From the IMG/VR virus record IMGVR_UViG_3300046467_001259, positions 1 through 26,724 of that record: a stretch of 26,724 nt of DNA; one strand, given 5' to 3'. Each line of letters starts with the position of its first letter. Within the stretch, counting starts at the first letter, position 1. A model generated the notes under the pieces. The model ran no database searches. It saw nothing but the letters and a program-made list of their open reading frames with translations, and had not been told where the DNA came from. This document shows, piece by piece, positions 1 to 9,347 of this stretch. This DNA comes from a virus. The position numbers were made by a program, and so were the translations under genes.

Positions 1-3000
1 CTATATCCCTGAAGGTGGCTGGAGTGAGGCCAGTGTTGTAGTCCATCCTTCCGAACTCTCCGTCTGGCGTGGGCCTGACGACAGAGAAGTTAATCATTTC
101 GGGTGGACCTTTCCCCTCTTGGAATCTCTCGAAAGTTTCTTTAACTGAAATTTTCTTTCCAGTCTCTAGCCCCTTCACACTACTAACAAGGTATAGGTTA
201 CCGGGTGTGCTCAATGAGTCAGCGTCTATAAGAAATCCGGGGCCGAAAGGTACAGTGTCTTTCTTCCCTTTAGATTCTACTTGGAACTCAAGCTTGGGCG
301 CTCTTCCTTCTACGAATTTAAGAAGGGTTCTATAGTTTCCTATCTGCTCTACCTTCTCCCACTTTCCACCAACTCCATCGTAGAACGTCTGTCCAATACC
401 AAGTTCAATCAATGGTTTATTCTTTGCATCATCTTGAGAAAGGGTGTCGGCTGATGCGGGAGGATTTTTAGGGAAGGTATCTGTAGGTGGTTTAGAAACT
501 GTCTTCTTCATAGACTCAGCGTCTGTAATTGTGTCAGTAACTACTGTTGATTCTTCTTCAATCCTCTCGTAATAAGCATCCTCTGATTCATTTTCTTTCC
601 TTGGAAAAATGCCTTCCATTCTTTCAAAATAATCATCTTCGCTTTCGTCTGGCTTTCTTTCCCAATTTTCCCTTGTCTCAGACTCTACAACTGGCGCAGT
701 AACATCTGTAACATCTGTAACATCTGTTTCTGTTACATCTGTATCAGTCACCTCTGGCTCTGTTGTAACCACAGTAGCGGGAGTGGTGTTATTCAAGACA
801 GCATCAGCTATCTTCTTTGTCCCGTCCTCTGCTTCCTTAATGATGGACGCTTCGCTTTCACCTAGTTTGGGGCCAGCGAGATCAGCGAAAGGACTAGCCC
901 CCGGTTCCCAGACCTTCGTTAGGGGCAGAGTTCCAACAGGAGTATTGAACTCTCCTTTCTTGAACCCTGCTATTCTTGGCTTTGCCTCTCCAGTTCTAGT
1001 TACCTCAAGCAATTCAGTAGTTAGAATTTCATCCGGTATAGAAACAACTTCTATCCCTTCCATTCCTCTAGTTTGTTTTACTAGATTATTAACAAAGCCA
1101 ATAGCCTGATTGATGCCGAATGTTTCACCACCCATTGGGTTGGGTTCTTCCATGTCATCTACTTTAATAACGTAACGGGTTCCCTTCTGCGTGGTTCCCA
1201 ACCCAGTCTTGCGTACTTCAAGACGAGTCAATCCCTCTGGAGTAGCAGTTGGTTTCTTTCTGACTACCTGTTCTGGCCTAACAATGATAGGAACATACCA
1301 AACATTATCTGTAAGTGGTCGATCAAGAGGATCATCAGGAAGTTCCTCACGAGTTTTACCGGGTGTATATATTTCGGCTGGTTTCTTTTCTGCCTGTATG
1401 CGGTCATAACCCAAGATGTCTACTTCGACATAATCGAATCGTTGCTTGGCTTCTGGTCGAGGCTTGGCTTTAGGTATGCCAATTGTAAATGTGTTGGACT
1501 CACGATTAACATCTATTAGCTGTCCTTCTACAGCGGCTCCGTCAAAGTATTCGACTAGAACATTCCTTCCCTTGGCCTCTTCTAGTTGACCAGTCCTGCG
1601 TTCAAGCGCCGCCTCTTTGTTCTTTCCAAATGCACCAAAGGCATGGGTCTGAGGAACAAACATGTCAGCCATGAGTTGTTCCATGTCAGCAACGTCACTG
1701 GAAATGCTGCCCTTATAAGAGCCAATCAACCTTACGCCTCTCTCTGGTCCAGAGGCAGCAAGGTCTTCATACGGGAGCATCACGCCAACTCTTTCTGGAG
1801 TTACTCTTTTTTCAAATCCCCTCTTTATGCTGGTTACATTTATCGCCCTTGAGTAGGAACCATCCGCACCATGATAGGTAATCATTACTTTGTTTTGAGA
1901 GGGCGCTTTTAATGGGGTGATAAACTCACGACCAGAGGTTCCAGTCTTTAACACATCTATAGGTGGTAACCCTTTACTCTTACGTATCTTTTGCAGTTGC
2001 TCTACATCATGCATTGCAAGCGGTCCTTCACCAGTCTCAACATAGTATGGTGACACCCTGAACTTAGAAGTAAACGGGAGAGTAGAAAGTCCAGCCTTCT
2101 TTCTCTCATTGTTTATTGTCCTAATCATGCTAGGTGTAACTTCTACCTCAATCTCTGCGCCCCTTGAGTTCTCTTCAAAATTCGCAAAGAAATCTTTAAC
2201 CATTGAGGGGAGTATCTTTTTCGTACTCTTGTAAGACTTATCCTTAGTCCCTCTGTATATATTTAGCAGTCTATCTTTGGTTTCAGCCAGTTTGATTCTA
2301 TGTTCTTCACGGTCATACCAAGTGACGTAGACTTCGTAGTCATAAGGATAATCAACATCCATTTTGTCAATGTCTTCCAACTTAACGGACGCTTCTCTCT
2401 GAATAATAATTATCCCTGTCTTGTTATCTATCCAGAACTCACGCACAGTTTCAGGATGAGGTATACCTTCTGGAAGTTCGGCAATCCTTTCCATGCCACG
2501 GAAGTAACCAGTCCTGTATCTTGCTTTGTTTTCTGATGACTGGCCCCGAATAAAGGAAGGGGCTTCTTCCAATACTTTATTTAATGCATCTATTTCCTTT
2601 TCTGCAACTCTTGCTAGGTCTTTATATTTTTTACCTTCCTGAGAAAGACTTAACCTTCTCAATTTTTTAATGAATTTTGTTCGTTCTTTTTTAGCCCATA
2701 GTCCGTGGGGAGAACTGGCAAGCCTGCCGTAGATGGCGGCCTCGTCGTACTGACCTTGAAGTTCTTTTACCTGCGCCTTAAATTCTTTTGAAGCTTCTGA
2801 TAGTAGTTCTTTTCTTTGCTCCTCTAGGGCTTCTATCTCCTGCTCAATCTCTGTACGTTCTGCAAAGGTAAGTGTGGGGGTTGGTGCTTTAGCCCTTCCC
2901 GTTATTTCCTGAATATCAACGACATCATCCTTACGAATGTGATGCCCAATGACACTGATAAAGTCACCTACCTTTACTCCTACAGATTCAAGGAGTTTCC

Positions 3001-6000
3001 AATGAGCCGCATCATCAGGAGTAACCTCAGTATAAGTATAGAAAAACTCTGGATTAAGCCCTCTTGCTTTTGCCACTACTGGGCTAATCTTAACTTCATA
3101 GGTTGCAGGGGTAGGAACTTCCTCTGTCTCTGGGTCAATAGAATCAACTAGGTTTTGTCCTTTGGGAAGCGCCTTTGGACGAGTCTTTTCTTTAGCAGCA
3201 TCCTTTTCTTTCTTTGGCCCCTTGGCTAATGTTCTAAGTTTTTCCTTGGCCTTTGCACTTTCTTTTTTTCTGGCTGCCGTATCTAATACAGCCGCTTGCG
3301 TCTGTTCTTTCTCTACCTGTTCAGCTACATCATCCAAGACTTGCTTCTCTTCTTCCTCAGTAAGAACTGATGCGCCCCTAGTCTCTAGCTTCTTAGCCGC
3401 CTTACGATTCTCCTCTGATAGCTTAGAAAGCTTGGCTTCACGAGCCTTATCTAAGGCCGCTATCTCTAGGCCGTGCAGTTTTTCATCTGCAATCCTTTCT
3501 CTTTCCTTAATTACAGACTCTTCTGTAACCCTTTGACCAAGCCCAGTCTCAAGGGTGGGGCGTTTAACTCCTGCTCTTTCTTCATCAATTCGTGGCTTAG
3601 TCTTGCCACTCTCTTCTATGAATCTTTCTATCTCTTCTTTAGATTGATGCTGAAGTTTGCTGATGTTATTCGCTACTTTTTCTCCGCGCAGATTAAATGC
3701 TTCTTCAAGCGCATCTCCCAACCTCTTCCTGAATTCTTTATCCTGTATATATTCAAAGAATCTTTCTGCATTCTCCCTTCTCGCTTGGGTTGCAGCAATG
3801 CTCTCTCCCTCTTGAGTGAAGGGAAATAGCGCGGTCTTTTCTTCCTTAGAGAGGAACTCATCCATGAACTCAATGTCAGCAAGAGTAACTCTACCTACAG
3901 TCTCAGGCGCTTTACGTGCGCCCCTTTGTCTAATAACAATCCTTAAGTCATCTTCTTCTTCTGGCAGAATAGATAACTCTTCTTCTTTTCCGGTCCTATC
4001 GTTGATAACTGTGTAAACTGTTTGTTTAGAAGAAGCCGCCGTTACTCCTGTTACTCCATATTGAGGAGCAGTTATTCTCTCTGGTTCAGTACCAACAGTA
4101 CGACCTTGACGCGGAACTGAGCGCTCCTCTACACTTCTTACAATATAAGTATCGAACTGTTTGTCAGTCCTAAGATCAACATTACCCCAATTACCAGCCT
4201 CATCGGCCATTTCGATTGTTACTCTATCCGATACTCCGGGTAACAACTTACCCTGTCTTGAGAGTTCTCTTTCATATTGTTCGCTAAGATCAGTAGCTTC
4301 TGCTACATCAAACTCAGCTTGGCTTGGTCTTTTCTGAAAACCAGCCTGAGTAAATTCTTCTTCTGTTAGTTTTTCATCAGTCCTATAGTCCTGTTGTCGT
4401 ACTGGCGCACCTTCATACTTATCCCTTAACTCTCTCCATTTTCCAGAATCAATTACGTCACCTGATGAATTCTCTACAACTACCCAGTCAGATACTTTGG
4501 TTTCATTTCTCCTCTTAAGAGTAATGTCACGTGTAGGATTGACGTAAACATTAGAGGTATCAGGTTTACCTCTCTTCATAGAGGGATTACCCTTTGCTGT
4601 CAAGATTGGTTGCGTTCTATCTATACGCCAACCACCTTCAGCAATTAGACCTGCTCCTCCTGTTGGTATTTCACCCCAACTTGCGAACACTCCTCCCGTA
4701 GGAACAGTCAGCGGTCCACCCCTCTGTATTGGAAGAGGTTCAGTACCTTCAAATGTTTCCCTTCCTTCTTCAACAACAGGTGGTGCTGGTGGTTCAACGT
4801 AAGGAGTAAGCGCTCTCTCTCTGCCTATTATAGAATTCGTTAAAAGGAAATGCTTTGTTCTCTCCTTATCTATGAGGTTATCAAAGAGAGTGGCATCTGC
4901 ATCCCCTAATACCTTCTCCATCTTTGAATTAAGAATGGCATCAAAAAGGGCAGAGTCTCTTCGGTAGTCTTCCTCTCGTCCTTGTGGTTGCCATCCCTGA
5001 TGCGCTTCTTTAACAACCTCTTGTCTGGCTTCATTAACTTGTAAATCTATGTGGGAATCCCTAATCTTATCTCCAAGGGCTTCCTCTATGGGAGCATTCA
5101 GAAATTTTAATTCATGCGTAAGCTGGGGATCGCGCATCATTCTCTGTTGTTCATCCATGAAATTCTGTAGCCACGCAGCCTTTCTTTTTGAAGCCCGTCG
5201 AGCACCCATGAAGGAAACACCACCACCTAATAGAGTGCCGATCAAAGCACCTCTGGCCCCTGCTTCCTCTTGCTCATGCAACGCTCTCTCTTTCTGGAAA
5301 GATTCCCACAAGTCTTCTTCTTTTACATACGCAGTAGCCATGTTCTCAAAGATTGTCTGGACGTACTCTGTCGAGCCTTCCAAAACTCCAGATTCTAAAG
5401 CGCCAGCTATAGTTCTTTTTAATACCTGATCAGGATTCTTTAACCTACGACCGAACCACCCTGCAAAAGCTGAACCATGTCCCATTTTTCCTAGAATCTT
5501 GAGAGGGAGTACCATATCTAGAGCGCTCATGGCGGCTCCAGTTGTAGCGGCAACAGCAGGACGAGACTCTCCTGCCTCCATCATTAACTGGGAATACACC
5601 TCTGCGGTGTTCATGAAATCTATAGTGCCAAGGGCAGTAAGGGTAGTTGCAGTGCGGGGATTCTTTTGAGCCAATCTTCCGATAGCAGTTTTACCTGCTA
5701 ATCTTCCCCCAAAACTTGCTGGGTTTTTGGTCAAAGCAAACATTGCGACGGCGGGTGCAAATTGCATCATCAAGGTAGGTGTTTGTTCTGCGACGGAGTT
5801 GACACCCCACGCAATGGCCCCTTTCCAATCCTCTATATCACGTACAGTCTGGGGGCCAGTCATTTTTTCACTGATCTCGTTCATGTCCATGCCCATTAAA
5901 ATACCACGGGCATAAGCATCTCCAATCCAGTTCTCTCCCATTTCCTCTAGGCCGATACTTCTTAAGAAGTCTCCACCCATCCCACGGAGCATTACAGAAC

Positions 6001-6103
6001 CGGAGCCTATCAAGGCTTCTTTACCTTTCTTAAAGGCTAGTCCTATATCTGAACTCTCAGTTTGTGGGGCAGAAAATAACGGGTTACTTGGTATGTAAGC
6101 CAT
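1..6103 (-). CDS. Giant phage protein, 2034+ residues, 3' end cut by window edge (putative ejected/polyvalent internal virion protein)
   Basis: An uninterrupted reading frame runs from ATG at 6103 to the left edge without a stop, so only the first 2034 residues are visible. The start follows an AGAGGAAAA ribosome binding site 18 bases after the previous stop. The N-terminus begins MAYIPSNPLFSAPQ. Small-residue-rich, partly hydrophobic helices lie at about residues 95-210, and a Gly-rich hydrophobic stretch followed by Arg/Lys lies near 284-305. A long Lys/Glu-rich, probably coiled-coil part covers about 750-1180. A Thr/Asp/Val repeat sits near 1780-1805, followed by two ESED-Y/F-ER repeats near 1820-1853. 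I recognise no catalytic motif. Being last in an ejection-type gene block, and of this size and helix content, it resembles giant internal virion or polyvalent proteins of podoviruses (DarB-like is an alternative). That role is inference; the open frame is directly seen. Confidence 0.85.
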   Translation of the reverse strand, partial: MAYIPSNPLFSAPQTESSDIGLAFKKGKEALIGSGSVMLRGMGGDFLRSIGLEEMGENWIGDAYARGILMGMDMNEISEKMTGPQTVRDIEDWKGAIAWGVNSVAEQTPTLMMQFAPAVAMFALTKNPASFGGRLAGKTAIGRLAQKNPRTATTLTALGTIDFMNTAEVYSQLMMEAGESRPAVAATTGAAMSALDMVLPLKILGKMGHGSAFAGWFGRRLKNPDQVLKRTIAGALESGVLEGSTEYVQTIFENMATAYVKEEDLWESFQKERALHEQEEAGARGALIGTLLGGGVSFMGARRASKRKAAWLQNFMDEQQRMMRDPQLTHELKFLNAPIEEALGDKIRDSHIDLQVNEARQEVVKEAHQGWQPQGREEDYRRDSALFDAILNSKMEKVLGDADATLFDNLIDKERTKHFLLTNSIIGRERALTPYVEPPAPPVVEEGRETFEGTEPLPIQRGGPLTVPTGGVFASWGEIPTGGAGLIAEGGWRIDRTQPILTAKGNPSMKRGKPDTSNVYVNPTRDITLKRRNETKVSDWVVVENSSGDVIDSGKWRELRDKYEGAPVRQQDYRTDEKLTEEEFTQAGFQKRPSQAEFDVAEATDLSEQYERELSRQGKLLPGVSDRVTIEMADEAGNWGNVDLRTDKQFDTYIVRSVEERSVPRQGRTVGTEPERITAPQYGVTGVTAASSKQTVYTVINDRTGKEEELSILPEEEDDLRIVIRQRGARKAPETVGRVTLADIEFMDEFLSKEEKTALFPFTQEGESIAATQARRENAERFFEYIQDKEFRKRLGDALEEAFNLRGEKVANNISKLQHQSKEEIERFIEESGKTKPRIDEERAGVKRPTLETGLGQRVTEESVIKERERIADEKLHGLEIAALDKAREAKLSKLSEENRKAAKKLETRGASVLTEEEEKQVLDDVAEQVEKEQTQAAVLDTAARKKESAKAKEKLRTLAKGPKKEKDAAKEKTRPKALPKGQNLVDSIDPETEEVPTPATYEVKISPVVAKARGLNPEFFYTYTEVTPDDAAHWKLLESVGVKVGDFISVIGHHIRKDDVVDIQEITGRAKAPTPTLTFAERTEIEQEIEALEEQRKELLSEASKEFKAQVKELQGQYDEAAIYGRLASSPHGLWAKKERTKFIKKLRRLSLSQEGKKYKDLARVAEKEIDALNKVLEEAPSFIRGQSSENKARYRTGYFRGMERIAELPEGIPHPETVREFWIDNKTGIIIIQREASVKLEDIDKMDVDYPYDYEVYVTWYDREEHRIKLAETKDRLLNIYRGTKDKSYKSTKKILPSMVKDFFANFEENSRGAEIEVEVTPSMIRTINNERKKAGLSTLPFTSKFRVSPYYVETGEGPLAMHDVEQLQKIRKSKGLPPIDVLKTGTSGREFITPLKAPSQNKVMITYHGADGSYSRAINVTSIKRGFEKRVTPERVGVMLPYEDLAASGPERGVRLIGSYKGSISSDVADMEQLMADMFVPQTHAFGAFGKNKEAALERRTGQLEEAKGRNVLVEYFDGAAVEGQLIDVNRESNTFTIGIPKAKPRPEAKQRFDYVEVDILGYDRIQAEKKPAEIYTPGKTREELPDDPLDRPLTDNVWYVPIIVRPEQVVRKKPTATPEGLTRLEVRKTGLGTTQKGTRYVIKVDDMEEPNPMGGETFGINQAIGFVNNLVKQTRGMEGIEVVSIPDEILTTELLEVTRTGEAKPRIAGFKKGEFNTPVGTLPLTKVWEPGASPFADLAGPKLGESEASIIKEAEDGTKKIADAVLNNTTPATVVTTEPEVTDTDVTETDVTDVTDVTAPVVESETRENWERKPDESEDDYFERMEGIFPRKENESEDAYYERIEEESTVVTDTITDAESMKKTVSKPPTDTFPKNPPASADTLSQDDAKNKPLIELGIGQTFYDGVGGKWEKVEQIGNYRTLLKFVEGRAPKLEFQVESKGKKDTVPFGPGFLIDADSLSTPGNLYLVSSVKGLETGKKISVKETFERFQEGKGPPEMINFSVVRPTPDGEFGRMDYNTGLTPATFRDI
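700..726. repeat. Three tandem 9-bp units inside the giant gene
   Basis: The unit taacatctg occurs three times head to tail at 700-708, 709-717 and 718-726, with a related degenerate copy following near 733. In the coding strand it encodes a repeating Val-Thr-Asp register, giving an acidic, Thr-rich low-complexity linker. Being a multiple of three, copy number can change without breaking the frame. Confidence 0.85.
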
Positions 6104-6121
6104 ACGTTTTCCTCTTTGATC

Positions 6122-7393
6122 TTAGGCTAAAGCTTCAGATTCTGTCATTAGATGTGATTGTAATTCGTTTTTAGCTGAGTTAGATAAAATAGAAAATTCT
6201 TGAGACAACATGACACGGGCTTCTTCTTCTCCATAAGCTGTCATATACTCAAGTAGTTTAGCTAGGAATGAGGCCGCTTCCTGAGAGATGTCCCTCTCAG
6301 CACTAGCCACTGGAATTGACTTAGGTTTCTCCTCGATTAATTCTCTTTTCCGTGCATCAGTCTCGACATCTTCTAGACTCTTTACTGTTTTCTCTAGCGT
6401 TTTAATGTCTTTAGCTTTAGGCATTCCCGACTCTTCCCTAATAGCTTCTCCTTTCATAAAATCAGAGATACCGCTTATTAATCCGGGTGACCCACCAAAT
6501 CTACTTGGAGGAGGGGTGGTGGTTGGTTTGCTGTCGTTAGACCCTCCAAAAGAAATGTCCGGTGGAAAAACAGGAGGTAATTTTCTAACTGGATTTCCTT
6601 GCAGCTTATCTTTTATTGCTCCAGCAAGGTCAGCAACAGTCATCGTTTCCTGATTCGATAGCCACTCACGACCACCAACTGGCGGTGGAAGCTGATCTTC
6701 TTCACTAAGGAAAAGGTTCGCCGCCTGAGTTCCTAAATCTGGAAGTAACCCAGCTACGTTGCTGGCTACACCACCAATTATTCCTCCTCCTCCAGCCCAA
6801 GGCATCTCCCAAAAAGAACGACCCTCTCCTGCTACCTTCTTTCTGTCGCTGAATGTACCCTCCCACATTTTACTCCAGACAGCATGAGCATCATCTCTAT
6901 TAATGCTGGGGTCTAGTTTCCCAATTACATCTCCCCAGAGTCCATCTTCTTTGCCCCACTTGAGAGTAGCAGGATCACCTTTAGGATTCTTTTTATCCCA
7001 GTCATCAAAAATACTCTTAAAGAATGGACTAAGATGGGTTATGGTATCGTCAGTTCCCTCTTGGCCTACACTGTTATAGTAATCTCTTTGGGTTTTTGCA
7101 TATCTATTAAACGCTTCAGTATATATATCTAGATTAGCGTCATCTAAGGTGACACTTCCGTCCCATATCCCCGTATTCATAGCATTAAGGGTTTCAGCGT
7201 GATGATCCAGAGCAACCTTTAAGGCTTCTGTTCTCCTTTCCGCTCCCCATTTAAGGCTCTCTACAGCAGCGGCTTGAGCAGCAGTGTCGGCGGCTATCTT
7301 ATATTTAGCCATTGGCTCCCAAAGTTGAGCAGCTTCCTTGACTCTCTTAGCGCCGTAACTAACGTTGGCTGATCGGCTTGGACTGTATGCCAT
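6122..7393 (-). CDS. Putative internal virion / ejection-associated protein, 423 aa
   Basis: I do not recognise a named family. The first 110 residues are Ala/Lys/Glu-rich and look helical (KRVKEAAQLWEPMAKYKIAA and on). The centre has a Gly-rich hydrophobic patch (GGGGIIGGVASNVAGLLP, near residue 200), then a Pro/Ser/Gly-rich disordered part (TTTPPPSRFGGSPG, about 285-305), and a charged helical C-terminus. It starts at ATG 7393 in a TAATG overlap with the preceding stop, with a GGAGGGATGG Shine-Dalgarno inside the upstream gene, so translation is probably coupled. Its place between the 209-aa repeat protein and the giant ORF suggests a capsid-internal or ejected protein. That assignment rests on context only. 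Confidence 0.7.
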   Translation of the reverse strand: MAYSPSRSANVSYGAKRVKEAAQLWEPMAKYKIAADTAAQAAAVESLKWGAERRTEALKVALDHHAETLNAMNTGIWDGSVTLDDANLDIYTEAFNRYAKTQRDYYNSVGQEGTDDTITHLSPFFKSIFDDWDKKNPKGDPATLKWGKEDGLWGDVIGKLDPSINRDDAHAVWSKMWEGTFSDRKKVAGEGRSFWEMPWAGGGGIIGGVASNVAGLLPDLGTQAANLFLSEEDQLPPPVGGREWLSNQETMTVADLAGAIKDKLQGNPVRKLPPVFPPDISFGGSNDSKPTTTPPPSRFGGSPGLISGISDFMKGEAIREESGMPKAKDIKTLEKTVKSLEDVETDARKRELIEEKPKSIPVASAERDISQEAASFLAKLLEYMTAYGEEEARVMLSQEFSILSNSAKNELQSHLMTESEALA

Positions 7394-8022
7394 TAGACCA
7401 TCCCTCCTATCATTCCTTGTTGGCCCATAGGTGGCGCTCCTTCATCTGACATAGCCTCTGGTGGAGGCCCACCTTCAGACATAGCCTCTGGTGGTGGTCC
7501 ACCCTGTGGAGGCATTCCCTGTGGAGGCATTCCCTGTCCTGACATGTCTCCCAACAGACCCTGTTGAGCCTCTGCTGAATCAACCTGACCACCCATAACT
7601 TCTTCAGTTAATCGAGAGGCAGCTTCTCCATCTACTTTCTCATCACCAAGGCTCATGTAGGCATCTACAGCGGCAATTAAAGAGTCACCTTGAATTTGCT
7701 CTAACTGTTGTTCGTCTTGAATCTGTAGCATCCCAGCTTCCATTGCGAGTTCAATAAGCATATTGATTATTTCACCAGCTATGGACATTAAAATATCTCT
7801 TGAGATATCAGCACCAGTTCCATCTGCAATCACCACCTGTAAGTGGATAAGCTGTCCTGTGATGGCTCCAATAGCAGTGGCTGGATCGTTCTCACCTATC
7901 TTTGCTAACAGTTCTGGTTGGACTGACTCGTCGTATATGAACTCTTCCACATTAGCAAGGAGTGTCTGAGCATCACGATCTTCTTTCCCAGTGGCTGGGG
8001 CTGTATGTCCGTTTCCAATCAT
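7393..8022 (-). CDS. Acidic protein with Pro/Gly/Met repeat tail, 209 aa
   Basis: The N-terminal about 140 residues are acidic and predicted helical (DPATAIGAITGQLIHLQVV, then EIINMLIELAMEAGMLQIQD). The C-terminal 60 residues are low complexity: two GMPPQ-type units followed by two GGPPPEAMS-type decapeptides, then APPMGQQGMIGGMV. The start at 8022 is a TAATG overlap with the preceding gene, and the stop overlaps the next start in the same way, making it the middle member of a coupled trio. No enzyme motif is visible. It may be a minor internal virion protein or an assembly partner of its neighbours; this is inferred only from position. The overlapping minus-strand frame at 7410-7592 is a repeat-driven shadow. 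Confidence 0.72.
   Translation of the reverse strand: MIGNGHTAPATGKEDRDAQTLLANVEEFIYDESVQPELLAKIGENDPATAIGAITGQLIHLQVVIADGTGADISRDILMSIAGEIINMLIELAMEAGMLQIQDEQQLEQIQGDSLIAAVDAYMSLGDEKVDGEAASRLTEEVMGGQVDSAEAQQGLLGDMSGQGMPPQGMPPQGGPPPEAMSEGGPPPEAMSDEGAPPMGQQGMIGGMV
7445..7504. repeat. Two tandem 30-bp units (decapeptide repeat)
   Basis: Copies at 7445-7474 and 7475-7504 share the core gacatagcctctggtgg and differ at a few third positions. In the coding strand each encodes GGPPPEAMS plus an acidic residue. The third-position differences suggest the peptide repeat is retained rather than freshly duplicated. Confidence 0.85.
7505..7534. repeat. Two exact tandem 15-bp units
   Basis: The 15-mer tgtggaggcattccc is present twice without mismatch at 7505-7519 and 7520-7534, directly next to the 30-bp repeat. 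It encodes the pentapeptide GMPPQ. Exact identity implies a recent duplication or slippage event. Confidence 0.85.
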
Positions 8023-9347
8023 TATACTTGCCCCTGTTTTGAGGCACCAAGAATGCCTTGAGGACTATTATTTATTGCCGACATTCGGGTATTGCCCATT
8101 GGCTTTGTTCCGGTCTTAACCTTTGAAGATGCTGTTAGTCTGCCTTGGTTTCCTGCGTCAGCGCTTTTCCAGAAATCTGACTTAGGTCCACCGGGAATAC
8201 CACCATATTTTTTTCTCAGATCATCCCAATTGGTTTGCCCTGCGAATCCCATGACATGTGAGGCGGCATAAGCCTCTTGCTCTTCGGACTTATCTAGTAG
8301 CGTGGCAATTGTTTCAATGATCTTACTTGCAGACCACAAAACCATTCCGGGGTCTTTCTCTATAGCAGCCTTTAAAAGCCCCCAAGCCTTTCCACCCCAA
8401 GACATGATTGTATTAGCCGCGCCTTTCATCCCTCCACCGCTAACTGGCGCACCAACATCATCATCATATGTAAAAGAAGGGGTAACGCCCGGATAGGTTC
8501 CTTGCATCTGACCACCGGGAAAATCTGAAAAGTCACCAGACAGAGCCTGATTAGCCGCTTGTTGATTTATATCAAGAACACTAGGATCAGTCATGTGACC
8601 AAAGCCGGGAGAAAAGTCTCCCAATGTATACTTCTTTTTCATCCAGTCAGGAACCCAGTCTGGGCCATCCCAAAAATCTTTTAGCTTATCACCAACCTTA
8701 TCGAATGGACCCATTGCTTGGTAGTCACCAGTAGGTGGAATGGTTGCTATTTGATTTTGGGAGTGAAGGTAATCAGAAAAGGATGGCACTAATCCAGTTG
8801 AATCATATTCTTCCTTCATAGCATCAAATACGTTATTGATTCGTGGCCCACTAATAAGACCGCCTCCTTCAGCAACGCTTTCGGCAGTGTCTCCCATTCC
8901 AGAAATCATACTTTCGGGATCAGTAGCCATATTAGACGTATCAATTCCTTCTGTACCAAGAAGACCATCAGGTGCGGCATCTTGCAAGACAGATGGATCA
9001 GCAAATGGCTCTGCACCCTCGAACTCAAATGGAGTCCCAAGGGCTGTCAAAGATGGGTCCGTTGGTGGTACGAATGTTGACTCTAGGCCCGGTCCAGCAA
9101 CAGAACCCGGACCACTTACAGGGAATGTTTGAGCACTCGCTGCGGCTTCTGAAAGCGGCATTCCACCGCTAACATTTCCCATCAGGGATTTGCCCCAGTC
9201 AGTTACTTGAGTCCATCCTCCTCCACCAGTCATATACCCATAACCAATGTAAGCAACTGCCGCAACCAAAAGAATAGGTGCTATCTTTTTGATAGCCTTC
9301 CCAATCTTTTTGATAACTTTTCCTATTGTCTTTACAATGCTTCCCAT
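8022..9347 (-). CDS. Putative membrane-active internal virion (ejection) protein, 441 aa
   Basis: The N-terminus is striking: a Lys-rich amphipathic segment built on IGK/IKK repeats (KTIGKVIKKIGKAIKKI, residues 6-22) leads straight into a hydrophobic stretch (APILLVAAVAYIGYGYM, 23-39) and a Gly run. This resembles a membrane-inserting or pore-like helix, not a cleavable signal peptide. The rest is Gly/Pro/Ser/Asp-rich and probably poorly ordered, with a helical part near 330-360 and a basic C-terminus. It starts at ATG 9347, abutting the GNAT stop, with an AAGGAGAAAT Shine-Dalgarno. Downstream linkage is a TAATG overlap. The position in the ejection block supports a virion protein delivered into the envelope at infection; this is inference. 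Confidence 0.72.
   Translation of the reverse strand: MGSIVKTIGKVIKKIGKAIKKIAPILLVAAVAYIGYGYMTGGGGWTQVTDWGKSLMGNVSGGMPLSEAAASAQTFPVSGPGSVAGPGLESTFVPPTDPSLTALGTPFEFEGAEPFADPSVLQDAAPDGLLGTEGIDTSNMATDPESMISGMGDTAESVAEGGGLISGPRINNVFDAMKEEYDSTGLVPSFSDYLHSQNQIATIPPTGDYQAMGPFDKVGDKLKDFWDGPDWVPDWMKKKYTLGDFSPGFGHMTDPSVLDINQQAANQALSGDFSDFPGGQMQGTYPGVTPSFTYDDDVGAPVSGGGMKGAANTIMSWGGKAWGLLKAAIEKDPGMVLWSASKIIETIATLLDKSEEQEAYAASHVMGFAGQTNWDDLRKKYGGIPGGPKSDFWKSADAGNQGRLTASSKVKTGTKPMGNTRMSAINNSPQGILGASKQGQV

Noticed and set aside
3673-3882. Minus-strand 69-codon frame inside the giant gene
   Set aside because: It is out of frame with the open giant gene and has no supporting start context.
69-5915. Many plus-strand frames of 60-126 codons across the left 6 kb
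   Set aside because: They lie opposite the giant minus-strand frame, lack binding sites, and their Ser/Leu/Phe-rich composition is what the antisense of a Lys/Glu-rich gene gives.
7445-7534. Possible CRISPR-like repeat cluster
   Set aside because: Units are tandem without spacers and in frame with the coding sequence.
7410-7592. Minus-strand 60-codon frame with RECLH repeats
   Set aside because: It is a frame-shifted reading of the 15- and 30-bp repeats in the 209-aa gene.
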